Made by a program: the position numbers and the translations under genes. From Fimenecus sp963624605 (GTDB taxonomy: Bacteria; Bacillota; Clostridia; Oscillospirales; Acutalibacteraceae), in contig CAVFQD010000033.1 of NCBI GenBank assembly GCA_963624605.1, forward strand, positions 1 through 20,745: a stretch of 20,745 nt of DNA, read 5' to 3'. Shown piece by piece: positions 1 through 7,780 of the stretch. The stretch's first letter is position 1. Every line of letters starts with the position of its first letter. A model generated the notes under the pieces. That model worked only from the letters and a program-made list of their open reading frames with translations, ran no database searches and was not told the origin of the DNA.

Positions 1-6
1 ATTGCA

Positions 7-42
7 AAAGTGTGCAAGTTGTTTTTCTAACTTACACACTTT
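7..42. repeat. Inverted repeat at window edge, possible bidirectional terminator or IS end
   Basis: Two 14-bp arms at 7-20 and 29-42 are inverted copies of each other with one mismatch, separated by 8 bases. On the minus strand the hairpin lies 113 bases past the thiT stop and could end that transcript, although the T run after it is poor. The right arm plus its flank (29-52) is repeated in inverted orientation at 20694-20717, which suggests a mobile-element end rather than a simple terminator. The assignment is open. Confidence 0.45.
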
Positions 43-154
43 ATTTTACAAACTCGGCATCAACCTCTCCGTTTTTCATTTGTCTTTGCTAAAGGTCAAA
101 AAGAATACGCCCCGACAGCTGACGGAGCGTAAGCATACATTTCTGTTCTGATTG

Positions 155-811
155 TTATTTAACCTTTTTCTTGCCTGTAATCTGCGGAACAGCCCCGAGG
201 ATAGCGGCAACAACGGTCGTAATGATAATTTCGGGTACCATATAAAGTCCGTTGTAGAAAATCGAGTAAATTATCGAAAGCGAGGTTCCCGAGAAGGTGC
301 CGAGTATCTTTTCACCTATTGAATAGAAGCCCTCCTGTGAGAAGAACCATTCAGCCCACGCACCGTAGAAGATTGCGCCCGATACGATATGTACAAGATA
401 GCGGAGAAGCAACGCAACGAATGCACCGAGAGCAAGCTCGCCTGCGGGCTTTTTGAATTTGCCCTTGAAGATACCGCCGAAGCCGAGTACCGTGTATGCG
501 AGAACATAGTCAAGAAGGCATACGCAGATTGCCTGCCATACAGCCATCTGACCGTCGCCGGGCAGGAACATTGCCGAAACGACCTTAACGCCGAGAAGCA
601 TCTGAACGATAGAATAGGTAAAGCCGCTGAGAAGTCCCCACCTTGTGCCGTATTTGTAAGCGATAAGCACTATCGGGAACATACTTGCGAGAGTTACCGT
701 TCCGCCGAAAGGCAATTCAAGACCGAGAGCCTTTGAAATAAGCTCGATAACAGCCGCAATTGCGATAAGTAATGCGCTTTCAACCAATCTTACAGTTGAT
801 TCTTTTTTCAT
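155..811 (-). CDS. thiT: ThiT-type thiamine-binding S component of an ECF transporter
   Basis: This is a 218-residue hydrophobic protein with about six predicted membrane helices. It fits the YuaJ/ThiT family, the substrate-binding S component that captures thiamine and works with the shared EcfT/EcfA energising module, which is not encoded here. Visible family features are the early FGGTVTLASMFPI stretch, the YKYGTRWG loop and the RYLVHIVSGAIFYGAWA segment. The ATG at 811 follows an AAAGGACGG ribosome site at good spacing. The identification is strongly backed by the TPP riboswitch and terminator in its leader (830-972) and by a consensus promoter at 1001-1029, so expression should fall when thiamine pyrophosphate is plentiful. 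It is a single-gene unit, length is normal for the family, and no defect is seen. Confidence 0.93.
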   Translation of the reverse strand: MKKESTVRLVESALLIAIAAVIELISKALGLELPFGGTVTLASMFPIVLIAYKYGTRWGLLSGFTYSIVQMLLGVKVVSAMFLPGDGQMAVWQAICVCLLDYVLAYTVLGFGGIFKGKFKKPAGELALGAFVALLLRYLVHIVSGAIFYGAWAEWFFSQEGFYSIGEKILGTFSGTSLSIIYSIFYNGLYMVPEIIITTVVAAILGAVPQITGKKKVK

Positions 812-829
812 AAAAAACCGTCCTTTGAC

Positions 830-868
830 AAAAAATTAAGCCTTACGATACTTCAAATACCGTAAGGC
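830..868 (-). terminator. Intrinsic terminator of the TPP riboswitch
   Basis: On the minus strand a stem CCTTACGgTA / TAtCGTAAGG with a 7-base loop is followed by TTAATTTTTT. It sits between the TPP aptamer and the thiT ribosome site, where the riboswitch expression platform is expected. TPP binding should favour this hairpin and stop transcription before thiT. Confidence 0.85.
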
Positions 869-880
869 AGAATTGCTTGT

Positions 881-972
881 TCAGGCTTCCTACGGCGGCA
901 TTATCCGCATCAGGTTTGAGGGTTCAACGGAGGCTACCGTTATCTCAGCCGACTGCTGTCAGCACCCCTGTA
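881..972 (-). promoter_or_regulatory. TPP riboswitch (THI element)
   Basis: Read on the minus strand, the conserved blocks appear in order: CAGGGGTGC, GGCTGAGATAACGG, GAACCCTCAAACCTGATGC, GGATAATGCCGCCGTAGGAA, and a closing CCTG that pairs with the opening CAGG as P1. This matches the thi-box consensus at nearly every conserved base, including the CTGAGA pyrimidine-sensing loop and the GGATAATGC pyrophosphate helix. It lies directly in front of thiT and is followed by a terminator, so it acts as a transcriptional off-switch. Confidence 0.97.
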
Positions 973-1000
973 TATTGATTTTTCGCTTGGCTTCGACAAG

Positions 1001-1029
1001 ATTATATTACTTTAGGCATTAAAAGTCAA
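1001..1029 (-). promoter_or_regulatory. Promoter of the riboswitch-thiT transcript
   Basis: On the minus strand TTGACT (1024-1029) and TATAAT (1001-1006) are separated by exactly 17 bases, a near-consensus vegetative promoter. Its -35 element lies only about 6 bases past the stop of the upstream TSCPD gene, and no terminator is visible between them, so read-through into the riboswitch is possible. Confidence 0.85.
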
Positions 1030-1035
1030 CAGCAA

Positions 1036-1290
1036 TTATTTTTCGCCGTGCGCCTGCGCTTCTCTCAAGGCGCAAACAAGCTGGTCGGGACAGGATGTCT
1101 GCTTGAAGCCGCATTTTACGCCCTTGAAAGCCTCTTCGACCTCATCAACGGTTTTGCCGACAACAATTCTTGAAATGCCCTGCAAATTTCCGTTGCAGCC
1201 GCCGTAGAACTGTACGCTCTTTATAATATCTCCGTCGAGTTCGACATCAATCTGACCCGCACAGGTTCCCTTAGTTGTGTATGAATACAT
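1036..1290 (-). CDS. TSCPD-domain protein, TIGR03905-like
   Basis: This 84-residue protein contains the signature TSCPDQL near residues 66-72 and four cysteines (CAGQ, GGCNGN, KCGF, SCPD), matching the small four-Cys TSCPD family (TIGR03905). The same domain occurs as a tail on some ribonucleotide reductases, and its stand-alone role is unknown. The cysteine spacing suggests metal or redox binding; that is an inference. The gene starts one base beyond the stop of rsmA, and its ribosome site (GAGG) lies inside the last rsmA codons, so it is probably translationally coupled to that gene. It is the last gene of the aminotransferase-rsmA-TSCPD run. Confidence 0.85.
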   Translation of the reverse strand: MYSYTTKGTCAGQIDVELDGDIIKSVQFYGGCNGNLQGISRIVVGKTVDEVEEAFKGVKCGFKQTSCPDQLVCALREAQAHGEK

Positions 1291-1291
1291 T

Positions 1292-2155
1292 TTACATTAC
1301 CTCTTTCAAATTGTTTGTAAATTCGCAAAGCTGTGAAAGCGTAAGCTTTTCAGCCCTTATGTTTATGTCAAGCCCTGTCATTTCAAGAGCCCTCGCAACT
1401 GCGTCCTTAGGCACTCCGAGCCCTGCCGAAACAGAGTTGAGTGCCGTTTTGCGTCTTTGCATAAACATAGCCTTTACTGTTTTGAAAAACAGCTCCTCGT
1501 CCTTGGTTTCAATCGGCGGCTTTTCGTAAACGGTAAGCCTTATGACCGCAGAGTCAACCTTGGGACTCGGAACAAACGAACCCTTTGACACATTGAAAAG
1601 CTTTTCGGCTTCGGCATAATAATTGACCGCAACCGTAATCGCACCCGACTCTCTCGAGCCTACGGGAGCTGTCAGCCTGTCCGCCGCCTCCCTCTGCACC
1701 ATAACGATTATTTGCTTTACGGGAAGCTTGTCCTCAAGCAGCTTCATTATGACGGGAGAGGTGATATAATACGGCAAATTCGCACAGACCGAAACATTTT
1801 CGCAGTCAGAAAATTTTTCTCTTATAAGCTTGTGCAAATCGACCTTTAATATATCCTCGTTCACGACCTCGAAGTTGTCAAATTCTTTGAGGGTTTCGTC
1901 AAGCACGGGCAAAAGCCTTTTGTCAAGCTCTATCGAAACAACCTTTTTAGCCCTTTTGCAAAGCTCCGCCGTCAGCACGCCCACGCCTGCACCTATTTCT
2001 ATAACGCCGTCGTTCTCCCCCGTTACAGCCTGTCTTGCCATTTCGGGGCAGACCTCGGGATTTATCAAAAAATTCTGACCGAGAGCCTTTGAAAAGGTGA
2101 AGCCGTGCTTTTCAAGTATGGTCTTTACCGTACCTATATCCGAAAGATTATACAT
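1292..2155 (-). CDS. rsmA: 16S rRNA (adenine1518/1519-N6)-dimethyltransferase RsmA (KsgA)
   Basis: This 287-residue protein dimethylates two adjacent adenines in helix 45 of 16S rRNA late in small-subunit assembly, using S-adenosylmethionine. The sequence shows the N-terminal KALGQNFLINPEVC block, the SAM motif VIEIGAGVGVLTAEL (about residues 50-64), the catalytic NLPYYITSPVIMKLL motif (about 125-139), and the late FVPSPKVDSAVIRL block, all diagnostic for KsgA/RsmA. Length is normal. The start overlaps the end of the aminotransferase gene by 8 bases and its stop nearly touches the TSCPD gene, so the three are one transcriptional unit. No odd residues are seen in the motifs. Confidence 0.97.
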   Translation of the reverse strand: MYNLSDIGTVKTILEKHGFTFSKALGQNFLINPEVCPEMARQAVTGENDGVIEIGAGVGVLTAELCKRAKKVVSIELDKRLLPVLDETLKEFDNFEVVNEDILKVDLHKLIREKFSDCENVSVCANLPYYITSPVIMKLLEDKLPVKQIIVMVQREAADRLTAPVGSRESGAITVAVNYYAEAEKLFNVSKGSFVPSPKVDSAVIRLTVYEKPPIETKDEELFFKTVKAMFMQRRKTALNSVSAGLGVPKDAVARALEMTGLDINIRAEKLTLSQLCEFTNNLKEVM

Positions 2156-3335
2156 AGCTCTGTTTTACCTTTTCAATCAAATTCATACCCTCGACAATTT
2201 TTTCGTCCGTGGGTGTTGAAAAATTCATTCTGAAGCAGTTTGTCTTTTCGCCGTCCTCAACGGTAAACGCCGTACCCGGAACAACCGCAACCTTATTATC
2301 TACACAGCGCTTGACAAAGTCGAGCATATCAACGCTTTCGGGCAGCTCGCACCACACGAACAGACCGCCCTCGGGACGGACATATTTTACGAAGTCGCCG
2401 AGTTTTTCGTCGATAAGCGAGCACATAAGATCGAGCTTGCGTTTATATATTCTTCTGATTTTTGCAATATGCGCTTCAAAATCCGTGGTTTTCATCCATT
2501 CGTCAACAAGAATTTGCGAGAACATTGTCGAATGTGTGTCCGCCGCCTGCTTGCCGACCGTCATTTTTGCGATAATTTCCGACGGTGCAACAATATAGCC
2601 GATACGGATACCCGGCGCAAGAATTTTTGAAAAAGAGCCTGCGTAAACGACAATTCCGTCCTCATCCATGCTCTTGATTGTCGGAATATCCTCGCCTGCA
2701 ACTCTCAAATCGCCGTATGGATTATCCTCAAGAATAAGCACGCCGTACTTCTTGGCAAGAGCGTAAACCTGTTTTCTCTTTTCAAGGCTCATTGTAACGC
2801 CCGACGGGTTCTGGAAGTTGGTTATTGTATAGATAAACCTGACATTTTCGCCCTCTTTAAGCACTTTTTCAAGTGCCTCGATGTTCATGCCGTCCGCCTC
2901 AACGGGTACGCCCTTGAGCTTACAGCCGTATGAGCGGAAACAGTTGAGCGAGCCGATAAACGACGGCGTTTCGCATATTACCGTGTCGCCGAAATTGCAG
3001 AAAACCTTTGTCATAAGGTCCATTATCTGCGTTGCGCCCGAGGTTATGATAACGCTGTCAAAGCCCCTGCCTATATTCTTACTTTTTTTGACATATTCCT
3101 TTATGCTCTCACGCAAGGGAGTGTAGCCCTCTGTTATACCGTACTGAAGGGCGGTAACGGGCATTTCGTCAAATATTCTTTTTGAAATCACTCTTACATC
3201 GTCAACGGGGAACGCCGCAACATCCGGATTGCCCGCCGCAAACGGAATTACCGACGGGTCGGAGGTCGCTTTGAGTATTTCCCTTATCGCCGACGGCTGA
3301 AGAGATGAAATTCTGTCTGAAAACTTATAATCCAT
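2148..3335 (-). CDS. PLP-dependent aminotransferase, class I/II (AadAT/LysN-like)
   Basis: This fold-type I aminotransferase uses pyridoxal phosphate to transfer amino groups. Visible features are the NFQNPSGV segment, LILEDNPYGDLR with the cofactor Asp/Tyr, and the Schiff-base lysine in YAGSFSKILAPGIRIGY, with an Arg near the end (NCFRMNF) for the substrate carboxylate. It resembles the 2-aminoadipate/multisubstrate group, but the substrate cannot be fixed from sequence. I place the start at the ATG ending at 3335 (395 residues, MDYKFSDRIS). An upstream in-frame GTG at 3374 would fall between the -35 and -10 of the promoter at 3365-3393, and the ATG has an AGGTG ribosome site 5 bases away. 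It heads the run with rsmA. Confidence 0.9.
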   Translation of the reverse strand: MDYKFSDRISSLQPSAIREILKATSDPSVIPFAAGNPDVAAFPVDDVRVISKRIFDEMPVTALQYGITEGYTPLRESIKEYVKKSKNIGRGFDSVIITSGATQIMDLMTKVFCNFGDTVICETPSFIGSLNCFRSYGCKLKGVPVEADGMNIEALEKVLKEGENVRFIYTITNFQNPSGVTMSLEKRKQVYALAKKYGVLILEDNPYGDLRVAGEDIPTIKSMDEDGIVVYAGSFSKILAPGIRIGYIVAPSEIIAKMTVGKQAADTHSTMFSQILVDEWMKTTDFEAHIAKIRRIYKRKLDLMCSLIDEKLGDFVKYVRPEGGLFVWCELPESVDMLDFVKRCVDNKVAVVPGTAFTVEDGEKTNCFRMNFSTPTDEKIVEGMNLIEKVKQSYV

Positions 3336-3364
3336 ATTCGCACCTGAATTTTTGCTTTTTTGAT

Positions 3365-3393
3365 ATTTTATCACAACGGCATTTTTTTGGCAA
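3365..3393 (-). promoter_or_regulatory. Promoter of the aminotransferase-rsmA-TSCPD run
   Basis: On the minus strand TTGCCA (3388-3393) and TAAAAT (3365-3370) are separated by 17 bases. Transcription would start near 3358, about 20 bases before the ATG at 3335 and downstream of the alternative GTG, which supports the shorter aminotransferase. Confidence 0.65.
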
Positions 3394-3412
3394 GGCTTGT
3401 CGTAACAAGCAA

Positions 3413-3436
3413 TATGGCGGGAGTAACCCCGCCATA
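3413..3436 (-). terminator. Hairpin after the ABC exporter operon
   Basis: A perfect 9-bp stem TATGGCGGG / CCCGCCATA with a 6-base loop sits 13 bases past the stop of the second exporter gene. The downstream tract on the minus strand is only TTGCTTGTT, so termination may be partial. Confidence 0.55.
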
Positions 3437-3448
3437 CCGTAAGATATT

Positions 3449-5344
3449 TTATGACAGCTCAAACTGTCCCGTATAAAGCTGATAGTATCTGCCCTTTTGA
3501 TTTATCAAATCTTCGTGGTCGCCTCGCTCGATTATCTCGCCGTGCTCAAGCACCATTATTGCGTTTGAATTGCGGACGGTCGACAGTCTGTGTGCGATGA
3601 CAAATACCGTTCTGCCCTGCATCAATTTATCCGTGCCCTGCTCTATGAGCTTCTCCGTCCTTGTGTCGATGGAGCTTGTCGCCTCATCAAGAACAAGCAC
3701 GGGCGGATCTGCGACCGCAGCTCTCGCAATGCTCAAAAGCTGACGCTGGCCCTGCGAAAGGTTTGCACCGTCGCCCGTAAGCACGGTATCGTAGCCGTTC
3801 TCAAGTGTCATAATAAACGAATGTGCGTTGGCAAGCTTAGCCGCTTCGACTACCTGCTCATGAGTTGCGTCAAGGTTGCCGTATCTGATATTGTCCTCAA
3901 CCGTACCCGTAAACAGGTGCGTATCCTGAAGAACCATTGAAAGCGAACGCCTCAAATCGTCCTTCTTTATTTTTTTGATGTTAATGCCGTCATATCTTAT
4001 CTTGCCGTCGTCAATCTCATAAAATCTGTTAAGCAGGTTTGTGATTGTGGTCTTGCCTGCGCCCGTCGAGCCGACAAAGGCAATTTTCTGACCGGGCTTT
4101 GCGTAAAGCGAAATGTTTTTGAGCACGGTCTTTTTGCCGTCATAACTGAATGTGACATTTTCGAACTCAACATCGCCCTTTAACTGCCTGTAGGTTACAG
4201 TGCCGTCGGCGGTATGCTGATGCTTCCATGCCCAAATTCCCGTATGCTCGGCGCACTCCTCAAGCTCGCCGTTTTCGTTGAATTTTGCGTTTACAAGCGT
4301 TACATAGCCGTCGTCAACCTCGGGCTTTTCGTCGATATATTCAAAAATTCTCTCCGCACCGGCAATGGCAGATATCGCATTGTTAAACTGTTGCGACACC
4401 TGAGTTATCGGCTGCGAGAAGTTTCTCGAGTTTGTAAGGAAAGCAACTATTCCGCCTGCGGTCATCAGTCCCTTAACAGCCATCACACCGCCGAGAGCCG
4501 CAGTAACGGCATAGTTTACATATGAGAGGTTGTTCATAAGCGGCATAAGTATGCTTGCGAATGTGTTCGCACCCGTTGAAGCCTTACGGAGCTCTTCGTT
4601 AATGCCCTTAAAGCGCTCCGTTACCTCGTCCTCGTGGTTAAAGACCTTTACAACCTTTTGTCCCTCGATAATTTCCTCGATATAGCCGTTTACCTCACCC
4701 AATTCCTTCTGCTGCTTTTTGAAGTAGTAGGAGCTCTTTTTACCGAGCACCTTTATAAGCAGAAGCATTACCATAACCATAAGCACTACAAGGATTGTAA
4801 GCTTCCAGCTGTAGTAAAGCATAATGCAGAACGAGCCGATTATGGTAATAGATGAAGAAATGAGCTGCGTAAGTCCCTGACTCAAAAACGCTCTGAGCGA
4901 CTCGACATCGTTTGTAAAGCGGCTCATAATCTCGCCGTTGGGTCTTGTATCAAAGAAGCTTATCGGCAAATCCTCAATAGAATCAAACAAATCCTTTCGC
5001 AAGCTGTTCAAGGTTTTTTGCGTAAGATAAACCGAGCATCTCGATTTTCCGTACGAAGCGCCCGCGCCCACAATTGCAACGCAGACAAGCATAATGAGTA
5101 TCTTTGAAACAGGCTTGAAAAGCGCCCACGAAAATTCTTGTCCCACTGCGGGGATGAGCAAATCGTCAACTATCGGCTGAATGAAAATCGAAGCCGAAAC
5201 TGTTGCAAGCGAGCTTATGATGACGAACACTATCATTCCGACAAGCAACGATTTCTGTTTGCCGATATATTTTATAAGTCTTTTTACTGTTCCCTTTGTG
5301 TCCGAAGGCTTTTGCATCGGAGTTCTGTTATTCGGTCCCGGCAT
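3449..5344 (-). CDS. ABC exporter half-transporter with canonical ATPase site (TM288/BmrD-like)
   Basis: This 631-residue fusion has an N-terminal six-helix exporter membrane domain (about 30-330) and a C-terminal NBD (about 395-625). The Walker A GSTGAGKTT (near 424), Walker B VLVLDEATSS with catalytic Glu554, and H-loop His585 are all intact, but the signature is LSQGQ (529-533, Gly to Gln at 531). This is the pattern of the consensus-site partner in heterodimeric exporters such as TM287/288 and BmrCD, where the degenerate signature faces the partner's degenerate Walker motifs. About 40 extra residues (roughly 345-388) link the two domains. It starts in a TAATG overlap with the preceding exporter gene and has a GGAGGTGA site. 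It probably exports drugs or other hydrophobic compounds; the substrate is unknown. Confidence 0.93.
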   Translation of the reverse strand: MPGPNNRTPMQKPSDTKGTVKRLIKYIGKQKSLLVGMIVFVIISSLATVSASIFIQPIVDDLLIPAVGQEFSWALFKPVSKILIMLVCVAIVGAGASYGKSRCSVYLTQKTLNSLRKDLFDSIEDLPISFFDTRPNGEIMSRFTNDVESLRAFLSQGLTQLISSSITIIGSFCIMLYYSWKLTILVVLMVMVMLLLIKVLGKKSSYYFKKQQKELGEVNGYIEEIIEGQKVVKVFNHEDEVTERFKGINEELRKASTGANTFASILMPLMNNLSYVNYAVTAALGGVMAVKGLMTAGGIVAFLTNSRNFSQPITQVSQQFNNAISAIAGAERIFEYIDEKPEVDDGYVTLVNAKFNENGELEECAEHTGIWAWKHQHTADGTVTYRQLKGDVEFENVTFSYDGKKTVLKNISLYAKPGQKIAFVGSTGAGKTTITNLLNRFYEIDDGKIRYDGINIKKIKKDDLRRSLSMVLQDTHLFTGTVEDNIRYGNLDATHEQVVEAAKLANAHSFIMTLENGYDTVLTGDGANLSQGQRQLLSIARAAVADPPVLVLDEATSSIDTRTEKLIEQGTDKLMQGRTVFVIAHRLSTVRNSNAIMVLEHGEIIERGDHEDLINQKGRYYQLYTGQFELS

Positions 5345-7113
5345 TATTGCTCACCTCCGATTTCGTCAAAATCATCCGTTCCCTTTTGCTGAGAAGTATA
5401 TATATCACGGTAAATTTCATTTCTTTCAAAGAGCTCCTCGTGATTACCGATGTCCTTTATCTCTCCGTTGTCGAGAAGAATTATCTTGTCGCAATCGGAA
5501 ATTGAAGAAACTCTCTGTGCAATTATAATTTTTGTGGTGTCGGGAAGACTTTCCCTGAGTCCCTGCCGTATTCTCGCGTCGGTAGCGGAGTCAACCGCAC
5601 TTGTCGAGTCGTCGAGAATAAGAATCTTCGGGGATTTAAGTATTGCCCTCGCAATACAAAGCCTCTGCTTCTGTCCGCCCGATACATTTACGCCGCCCTG
5701 TCCGAGGTCGGTGTTATATCCGTCGGGGAAGGATGAGACAAAGTCGTCGGCGTCTGCAATTTTGCAGGCTTTGCGAACCTCTTCGTCAGTCGCGTCCTTT
5801 TTGCCCCAACGCAAATTTTCGGCTATTGTTCCCGAGAAAAGAACATTTTTCTGAAGAACCATACTTACCGCTTCGCGAAGTGAATGCAATTTGTATTTCT
5901 TTACATTTTCGCCGCCGACAATAACCTCGCCGTCGGTTGCGTCATAAAGCCTTGCGATAAGCTGAACAAGCGAGGACTTTGAACTGCCCGTCGCACCCAT
6001 AACGCCTATCATTTCACCGCTGTTTATCTTAAACGAAACATTATTCAAGATATTCTTGCCCTCATTGTAGCAGAACGAAACATTTTTGAACTCAACACTG
6101 CCGTCCTTAACGGTTTCAAGACCGTTTTCGGGGTCCTTGATGTCCGGCTCCTCATTGAGGACCTCGGAAATACGCTTTGCGCTCGCCTCCGACATAAAGA
6201 ACTGTGCGAGCATTGCAATCGTCATAAGGAAGCTCATAATAATCTGCATTATATAAGTGAATATCGCAGTAAACTCTCCGACAAGCAAATCTCCGCTCGC
6301 AACAACCTTTGTCGATACGATAAGCACCGCAAGGATTGTCGCATAAAGCAAAATCATAAGCATAGGCTCGCCGAGAATCATAAGCCTTTCGGCATATACC
6401 GAAGCGTTGTAAAGGTCATCGTTAGAGGTCTTGAATTTCTTTTTCTCATAGTCCGTTCTGACAAACGACTTTACGACTCTGATGTTCATAAAGTTTTCCT
6501 GTATGGAAGCGTTGAAGCCGTCGAATTTTTTGAGCATGGCTTTGAAGCGCTTTATGAATATCGGTCCCGCAATCGCAAGAACGATTAAGATTATCGGCAG
6601 TACGACACCGAACACACTTGTAACCTGTCTGCTTTTACGGATACAGATAACCAGTGCCGTAACAAGCATTATCGGTGCTCTGAATAAGCCTCTGATAAGC
6701 ATCAGGAATGTGTTCTGAACCGTGTTTATATCCGTTGTCATTCTTGTGATAAGCGACGCTGTGGAAAACCTGTCGATATTCGAGAACGAGAAGGTCTGCA
6801 CCTTTTCGATAAGAGCGTTTCTGACGCCGGCACCGAAGCCCATACCCGCAACAGACGCAAGCCTTGCCGCCATAGCGCCGCAGAAAAGAGAGCACAGCGC
6901 AAACGCAAGCATTTTTCCGCCGAGCGAGAAAATTGTCTGTATTGCCTCCTGCTGTGCAACAGGGTCTGCCGTTTCGGTAAGGCGTATAGTTTCGACTATA
7001 TCCGCCATAACCTGCGGAATAAGCAATTCAAATATAACCTCTCCGATCATAAGCATAGGACTTACAATGGTATAAAAAAGGTATTTTTTTGCATACTTGA
7101 ACAGTTTTATCAT
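5344..7113 (-). CDS. ABC exporter half-transporter with degenerate ATPase site (TM287/BmrC-like)
   Basis: This 589-residue exporter half has six membrane helices (about 15-300) followed by an NBD. The signature VSGGQKQRL is intact, but the other ATP-site residues deviate. Walker A is GATGSSKSS with Ser378 where the last Gly is usual, Walker B is ILILDDSTS with Asp502 in place of the catalytic Glu, and the H-loop is AQRVSS with Gln533 in place of His. These losses match the non-hydrolysing site of heterodimeric exporters, and the partner gene directly downstream carries the complementary set. The start overlaps the MarR gene by four bases (ATGA) with GGAGGAG just upstream. Expression is probably under MarR control from the promoter at 7647-7675. 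Confidence 0.93.
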   Translation of the reverse strand: MIKLFKYAKKYLFYTIVSPMLMIGEVIFELLIPQVMADIVETIRLTETADPVAQQEAIQTIFSLGGKMLAFALCSLFCGAMAARLASVAGMGFGAGVRNALIEKVQTFSFSNIDRFSTASLITRMTTDINTVQNTFLMLIRGLFRAPIMLVTALVICIRKSRQVTSVFGVVLPIILIVLAIAGPIFIKRFKAMLKKFDGFNASIQENFMNIRVVKSFVRTDYEKKKFKTSNDDLYNASVYAERLMILGEPMLMILLYATILAVLIVSTKVVASGDLLVGEFTAIFTYIMQIIMSFLMTIAMLAQFFMSEASAKRISEVLNEEPDIKDPENGLETVKDGSVEFKNVSFCYNEGKNILNNVSFKINSGEMIGVMGATGSSKSSLVQLIARLYDATDGEVIVGGENVKKYKLHSLREAVSMVLQKNVLFSGTIAENLRWGKKDATDEEVRKACKIADADDFVSSFPDGYNTDLGQGGVNVSGGQKQRLCIARAILKSPKILILDDSTSAVDSATDARIRQGLRESLPDTTKIIIAQRVSSISDCDKIILLDNGEIKDIGNHEELFERNEIYRDIYTSQQKGTDDFDEIGGEQ

Positions 7114-7595
7114 CGGTTATCTCCTCCGTTTGCTTTGTTTTCGGGCTTTAAGGCACAGCCTTTTTCGTTCTCGTCAAACGAAAGGTTGTTGTAAATTCTG
7201 TCAAGATACATTTTAAGCTCGACAAGCTCTTCGTTGTCAAACCCCGCAAACATCATTTTATCAATTTGGTCGAATTTTCGATGCATTTCCTTTGTCATTT
7301 CCCTACCCTTTTCGGTAAGGGATATTCTGTTGCACCTTAAATCGTTGTCGTCCGCTATTTTTTCAACGACGCCGTTTTTCTGCATTCTTTTCACAGACAC
7401 CGCAATCGATGCGGGTGAAACCTCCAGCGCCTTGGCAAGCTCGTTTTGCGTACATTCGCCGTTTTTCTCCAAAAAGTCGAGAATCGGCGGCTGACCGAAA
7501 TACACGCCGCTGTCCTTGAGCATATTGTGCATCGTAAAGCGCTTGGCACATTCAAGTCTGATAAAAGAATGTGTTAAATCCTTTAATTCAAACAT
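7110..7595 (-). CDS. MarR-family transcriptional regulator
   Basis: This 161-residue protein has a winged helix-turn-helix: a helical N-terminus, the HTH region NGECTQNELAKALEVSPASIAVSVKRMQ is visible across about residues 45-73 (given here in fragments: CTQNELAKALEVS, then ASIAVSVKRMQ), and the wing DDNDLRCNRISLTEKGREM. MarR proteins dimerise through their terminal helices and usually repress a nearby efflux operon until a ligand binds. It is the first gene of the operon with two ABC half-exporters, a common arrangement. The ATG follows GAGGAAG at six bases. AACCGG-type repeats downstream of and upstream of its promoter (7616-7643 and 7701-7721) are probable operators, so it most likely represses itself and the exporter. 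The 25-residue charged C-terminal tail is not part of the fold. Confidence 0.9.
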   Translation of the reverse strand: MFELKDLTHSFIRLECAKRFTMHNMLKDSGVYFGQPPILDFLEKNGECTQNELAKALEVSPASIAVSVKRMQKNGVVEKIADDNDLRCNRISLTEKGREMTKEMHRKFDQIDKMMFAGFDNEELVELKMYLDRIYNNLSFDENEKGCALKPENKANGGDNR

Positions 7596-7615
7596 ATTAC
7601 TTCCTCAAATCATAG

Positions 7616-7643
7616 TTTAGCCGGTTTATATTCAACCGGTTAA
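7616..7643 (-). promoter_or_regulatory. Probable MarR operator
   Basis: On the minus strand two AACCGG boxes (TTAACCGGTT and TAAACCGGCT) lie in the leader immediately downstream of the -10 element. A repressor bound here would block transcription initiation. A related box recurs upstream at 7701-7721. Assignment rests on position and repeat structure. Confidence 0.6.
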
Positions 7644-7646
7644 GCA

Positions 7647-7675
7647 ATTTTATATCAAAAAGAAATATATGTCAA
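7647..7675 (-). promoter_or_regulatory. Promoter of the marR-ABC exporter operon
   Basis: TTGACA (7670-7675) and TAAAAT (7647-7652) on the minus strand are spaced by 17 bases. The flanking AACCGG repeats suggest repression by the MarR protein encoded first in the operon. Confidence 0.8.
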
Positions 7676-7700
7676 CAAATATTTTAATTGTTCAAATATT

Positions 7701-7721
7701 GTTAACATTTAATCGGTTAAC
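7701..7721 (-). promoter_or_regulatory. Second probable MarR operator, upstream of -35
   Basis: A 21-bp site GTTAAC-9 bp-GTTAAC, containing TTAACCGATTAA on the minus strand, resembles the leader operator. It could act as an auxiliary site for cooperative repression. Confidence 0.45.
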
Positions 7722-7735
7722 ATTCTTTTTTCGAC

Positions 7736-7764
7736 AAAAAATTCCCCTTGCTGTTGCAAGGGAA
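7736..7764 (-). terminator. Terminator of glyS-lipid kinase unit
   Basis: On the minus strand the stem CCCTTGC-AACA-GCAAGGG is followed by GAATTTTTT, a clear Rho-independent terminator 17 bases past the kinase stop. It separates this unit from the marR promoter. Confidence 0.88.
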
Positions 7765-7780
7765 ATTAAAATCAAAGCCG

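Noticed and set aside
389..736. Plus-strand open frame opposite thiT
   Set aside because: Charged, unfamiliar sequence without ribosome site, antisense to a gene with riboswitch and clear family features.
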